Shown one piece after another: positions 61,034 through 64,000 of a DNA stretch of 64,000 nucleotides (position 1 is its first letter; each line of letters starts with the position of its first letter). Source of the stretch: Sacculina carcini (taxonomy: Eukaryota > Arthropoda > Thecostraca > Sacculinidae); assembly GCA_916048095.2 (NCBI GenBank), contig OU696576.1:2582501-2646500 (forward strand), given 5' to 3'. The translations under genes were made by a program, and so were the position numbers. The notes under the pieces are model-generated. The model was given only the letters and a program-made list of their open reading frames with translations. It made no database searches and was not told the DNA's origin.

Positions 61034-62310
61034 CTAGGGATTGAAACACTGCCTGCACAGCGTAGTGTGTGCACACTTTCCGTAGTAGGACAGCGGGCTC
61101 GACTTGCAACCGGGTCCCTGACATTGACGTTGCTGTTCACGCACGAGGCGAATATGTTCGAGGCCGTCGAAGCTGGAGTCCAGCGGAGTCTGCGCTGCCA
61201 GTCCAACGCGAGAAGCGATCTGGGCCCGTGGGATAATTGAGTCCTTGCCATTGGTGATCTTCATATACGAGACCGCCACCTCGCGCGTGAAGTCGAGGCC
61301 CGAAACCTCTTCCCGCTTCTCAACCATGGTTCTTGTGGATTAACCAGGTATTCACCAAGGTCATCTGGATTGCCCCATCAGAAGAGAAAAGTATATTTTT
61401 ATCTTCGATCTCAATCACAAAGTGCGCCACCATCAAATCATGGTGGTCAACGACCGCATGTTACCGTTGTATGTGGAGATGAAGCGGAGCATGTCGACCT
61501 CCACGGAGCTAAGGACGTTTGGATAAGGATATATGCACCCCAGGTATATTTGGTCCTGCTTCAGTCCGGCTCTCTTTCACTTTCCCAACTAACCTGATCA
61601 TACATAACCTAACATAGAGAAAAGAGACCCGGGACTGGAGCGGGACCAAACGAACCTGGGACATAACAGCATATTTGCCGACCTTCACCTTCTTCTCGGC
61701 GCGGCTGTATCGCAACGTCTTCACTGTAGGGCGTGATTCGGAGTGGTTCGTCGCCATGTAGATAAAGCTGCTGTCGTTTCACTTTAAAAAAAATAATCTG
61801 GTTCTTCGGATTGAATTTCTGCTCCAAAGAGTCCCAAACCTTCATCTCCTTGTCCGACTTGAACGGATCCTTCTTGGTTCAATTGACGAGGATGGTTCCT
61901 AACGCACTGAATCTCATTTTGGTCAACGAGACAAGAACTGATAGAGAGGCGGACAATTTGTCGAACGAGAGTTCCTTCCCGTTAGCGATGTCGACCAGGG
62001 AGATGGGACTGAGTACTACTCGAGACACCATGGGGATCCCTGCTGAGTGACCCTGCTCCTTGTACTGATACAAAGATGGAGCGTAGGTGTTACCGTCGGA
62101 GGCGCACAATAACCATAACTTGTATCCGAATCGAATGGGTTTTCCTCGAATGAAGAGCTTCAGGTCGTGATGGCCGTAATACTTTATGATCATCCCATCG
62201 ATTGAGAGTCTTGGAAACCCCCAATGCCTACCTCAACTTAGAAGAATGTCAGCCTCAACCTCATCGACATTGAGGCCAAGGTCGTCCAGGAAGGCCACAG
62301 CCTCATTCAT
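61034..62310 (-). pseudogene. piggyBac transposase remnant (copy B)
   Basis: Same order of motifs as 34,040-35,316. The core segment (62,193-61,879, from MIIKYYGHHDLKLF to the SALGTI region) is open here because the tyrosine codon that is TAG in copy A is intact. The stop before TKKDPF, the frameshift before ATNH and the 102-bp insertion are shared. Confidence 0.85.
61549..61650. mobile_element. 102-bp inverted-repeat element (copy B)
   Basis: Same TIRs and length as 34,555-34,656. Confidence 0.75.
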
Positions 62311-62558
62311 AGTTAGATCACAGCATGCATACAGTCTATTGAAATATATATGACATTTGAAATACACCCACTATACGCGGTGTATCCTACGGCGCTCTCC
62401 GGCAGTGATCTATTTTTAGATCACCCTGAAAATCCTAGAAAATATCATATTAATTTTTTTTTGTATTTCACCATTGATAATGAACCTAATTATACAAAAA
62501 ATAACTAATTTCAATTAGCCTACTTCATTAATTTTATGGTCGCCGGTTAATGGGTTAA

Positions 62559-64000
62559 AGTAGGCAGTTTTGAAACAAAGTTGTCCTAAAATTGGGTAGA
62601 ATAACATCATACCTGTTGCTCAAAATACAATCATAATTATCGTGTCCAATAGAAAATAAGTTTCTCTCGTGATGTGCAAGCAATCTGTAGAACAAAATAA
62701 TTGCAAAATATTTGCCCATGTAGCTGAGTGTGTGTATGTGTGTGTATGTGTGTGTGTATGTGTGTATGTGTGTGTATGTGTGTGTGCGTATGTGTGTGTT
62801 TGTGTGTGTGTGTGTGTGTGTCTTTGCAATCAAGTCAAGATTTACAAGCAACGATTAAGCCAGCGAATTTATACCGATCTTATAAACAGATGGCATACGT
62901 GTTGGGTGCTTGGTGCACATAAACAGTGTAATTCCACTTGTCACGGAGATTTGTTAGATTTATGCGAGATTTGGCACGGTACGCCAGCTGATAAACAAGA
63001 GCATAGTAACGCCTGGAACATTGTGATTCTCGCTATCTGTGCTGATAAACATCACGGACGACAGATAAACAGCAGATTAATACACTGTCACGCGCACTGA
63101 AAAAGTATATTATCAATCATGCATGAGGAATGCATAGCAAGCTGCATTGCAAATGGACCTTGAAATTATTTCCACATTTTGCAATTAAACTTTCAATTGA
63201 TTTCGCAATTAAATTCGCACATTATCTGCATCAATGATACGTCAAAAAAGGCCGCCTGTCAAACGCTAAATTTGAATAGAGATTTAGTTGAATTAAGCTT
63301 GTACTCATACTTGAGTACACTTTGTTGTTAACAATTGTGGCATGCATTGGGAGAAATTGAAACGCACACCGTCTAGTTTATTTAATAGTTTTCAATGAGA
63401 GAAGTGCGCACATTTACGCTGACAGTTATGTGTGTGTGTATGTGTGTGTGTGTGTGTGTATGTGTGCGTGTGTGTGTATGTGTGTGTATGTGTGTATGTG
63501 TGTGTGTGTGTATGGTTGTCTGTTAGTGTGTGTGTGTGTGGAAAGACAGACAACCAATCACACGGAAAATGTCAGCAGAGCTATAACGGATCGCGGAATA
63601 TTTTGAAGAAACACGGACTAATTAATATGTTCTTTAAATTGAGCCGTGATGCACATCATGTTAACAAAAGCGGGTCTTGATAGCTTAACTAGACGGTCCT
63701 TTATATGTCGAAATTTGAGAGCGTGCAGATTAAAACATGTGAAAAGTAGAAATCATAGATAACAAAAATCGAGCAACTTAAGGAGACCATCAGTTTTCCA
63801 ATGATGTTACATTGAGTTTCCCCAATCAGCTCTTGGCTCCGACACCATATTGGTCAACGGAGACAGATCGGGAACGCCAAGAGACAATCATGGTGTGATT
63901 TCTCAAATAATATGACTAACATATTTATGTGTGAGATGGGAGTTGTAACGTGAAAGTATTACTTTCAACTTTGAACGCTGGATCTAGCGCTATCATGTCC
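62559..64000. repeat. TG-rich tracts and unique DNA to window end
   Basis: Copy B of 35.6-37.0 kb: TG tracts at about 62,726-62,821 and 63,428-63,512, and the TGGTTGTCTG hairpin near 63,513-63,556. No gene recognised. Copy B is still colinear with copy A at the window edge. Confidence 0.7.

Larger units (their letters stand above)
55378..62554 (-). mobile_element. piggyBac-like element with nested insertions (copy B)
   Basis: TTAA at 55,374-55,377 and 62,555-62,558; termini as in copy A. Subterminal palindromes at 55,392-55,411 (one changed base), 55,729-55,752 and 62,405-62,424. It carries the same nested elements in the same places. Confidence 0.85.

Overview
This window is eukaryotic and almost certainly animal. 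There are no operons, no Shine-Dalgarno sites and no dense gene array. Instead it holds long (CA)n/(TG)n microsatellites, a LINE with both ORFs, a tRNA-derived SINE, an LTR retrotransposon, a piggyBac element and several hAT-like and mariner-like non-autonomous elements. I lean towards an invertebrate (lophotrochozoan or flatworm type) but nothing in the window proves the lineage.

Large-scale layout: the dominant structure is a direct duplication of about 27 kb. Copy A runs from about 10,108 to at least 37,040 and is followed by a tail (37,040-38,341) with no partner in the window. Copy B starts abruptly at about 38,342, inside the LINE reverse transcriptase, and runs to the window end. The A-to-B offset is about 28,234 bases on the left and 26,970 on the right. 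Most of the change comes from a rearranged block at 17.5-24.5 kb (A) and 45.9-51.6 kb (B). In that block a 1,845-base segment lies in opposite orientation in the two copies. Either this is a true tandem segmental duplication or two haplotypes were placed end to end during assembly.

Region by region: 0-1.6 kb, an intact 1.5-kb hAT-like non-autonomous element with 8-bp target duplications. 1.6-7.6 kb, mostly featureless DNA with a tRNA-Val-derived SINE and a hAT-like MITE. 7.6-11.4 kb, a broken two-ORF LINE (copy B keeps only its 3' third). 11.8-14.2 kb, a doubtful exon and a GC-rich minus-strand open frame with a good start context and splice donor, the best host-gene candidate. 15-16 kb, CA-rich tracts with a MITE. 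17.1-24.5 kb, a decayed hAT transposase whose dimerisation motif was split by a hAT-like element, followed by inverted and direct repeats. 24.6-28.4 kb, a very long (CA)n, a pogo/mariner-like element and a MITE. 28.4-35.6 kb, a piggyBac element (TTAA duplications, decayed transposase) carrying a nested 4.85-kb LTR retrotransposon and a 102-bp inverted-repeat element. 37.2-37.5 kb, a second candidate first exon. Copy B repeats this order.

How the parts relate: the nesting gives an order of events. The piggyBac element came first, the LTR element and small MITE jumped into it, and then the whole block was duplicated. The LTR element is on the minus strand with gag-protease-RT-RNase H-integrase order and a textbook -1 frameshift signal between gag and pol. 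Each copy carries different inactivating lesions, so neither copy is intact by itself.
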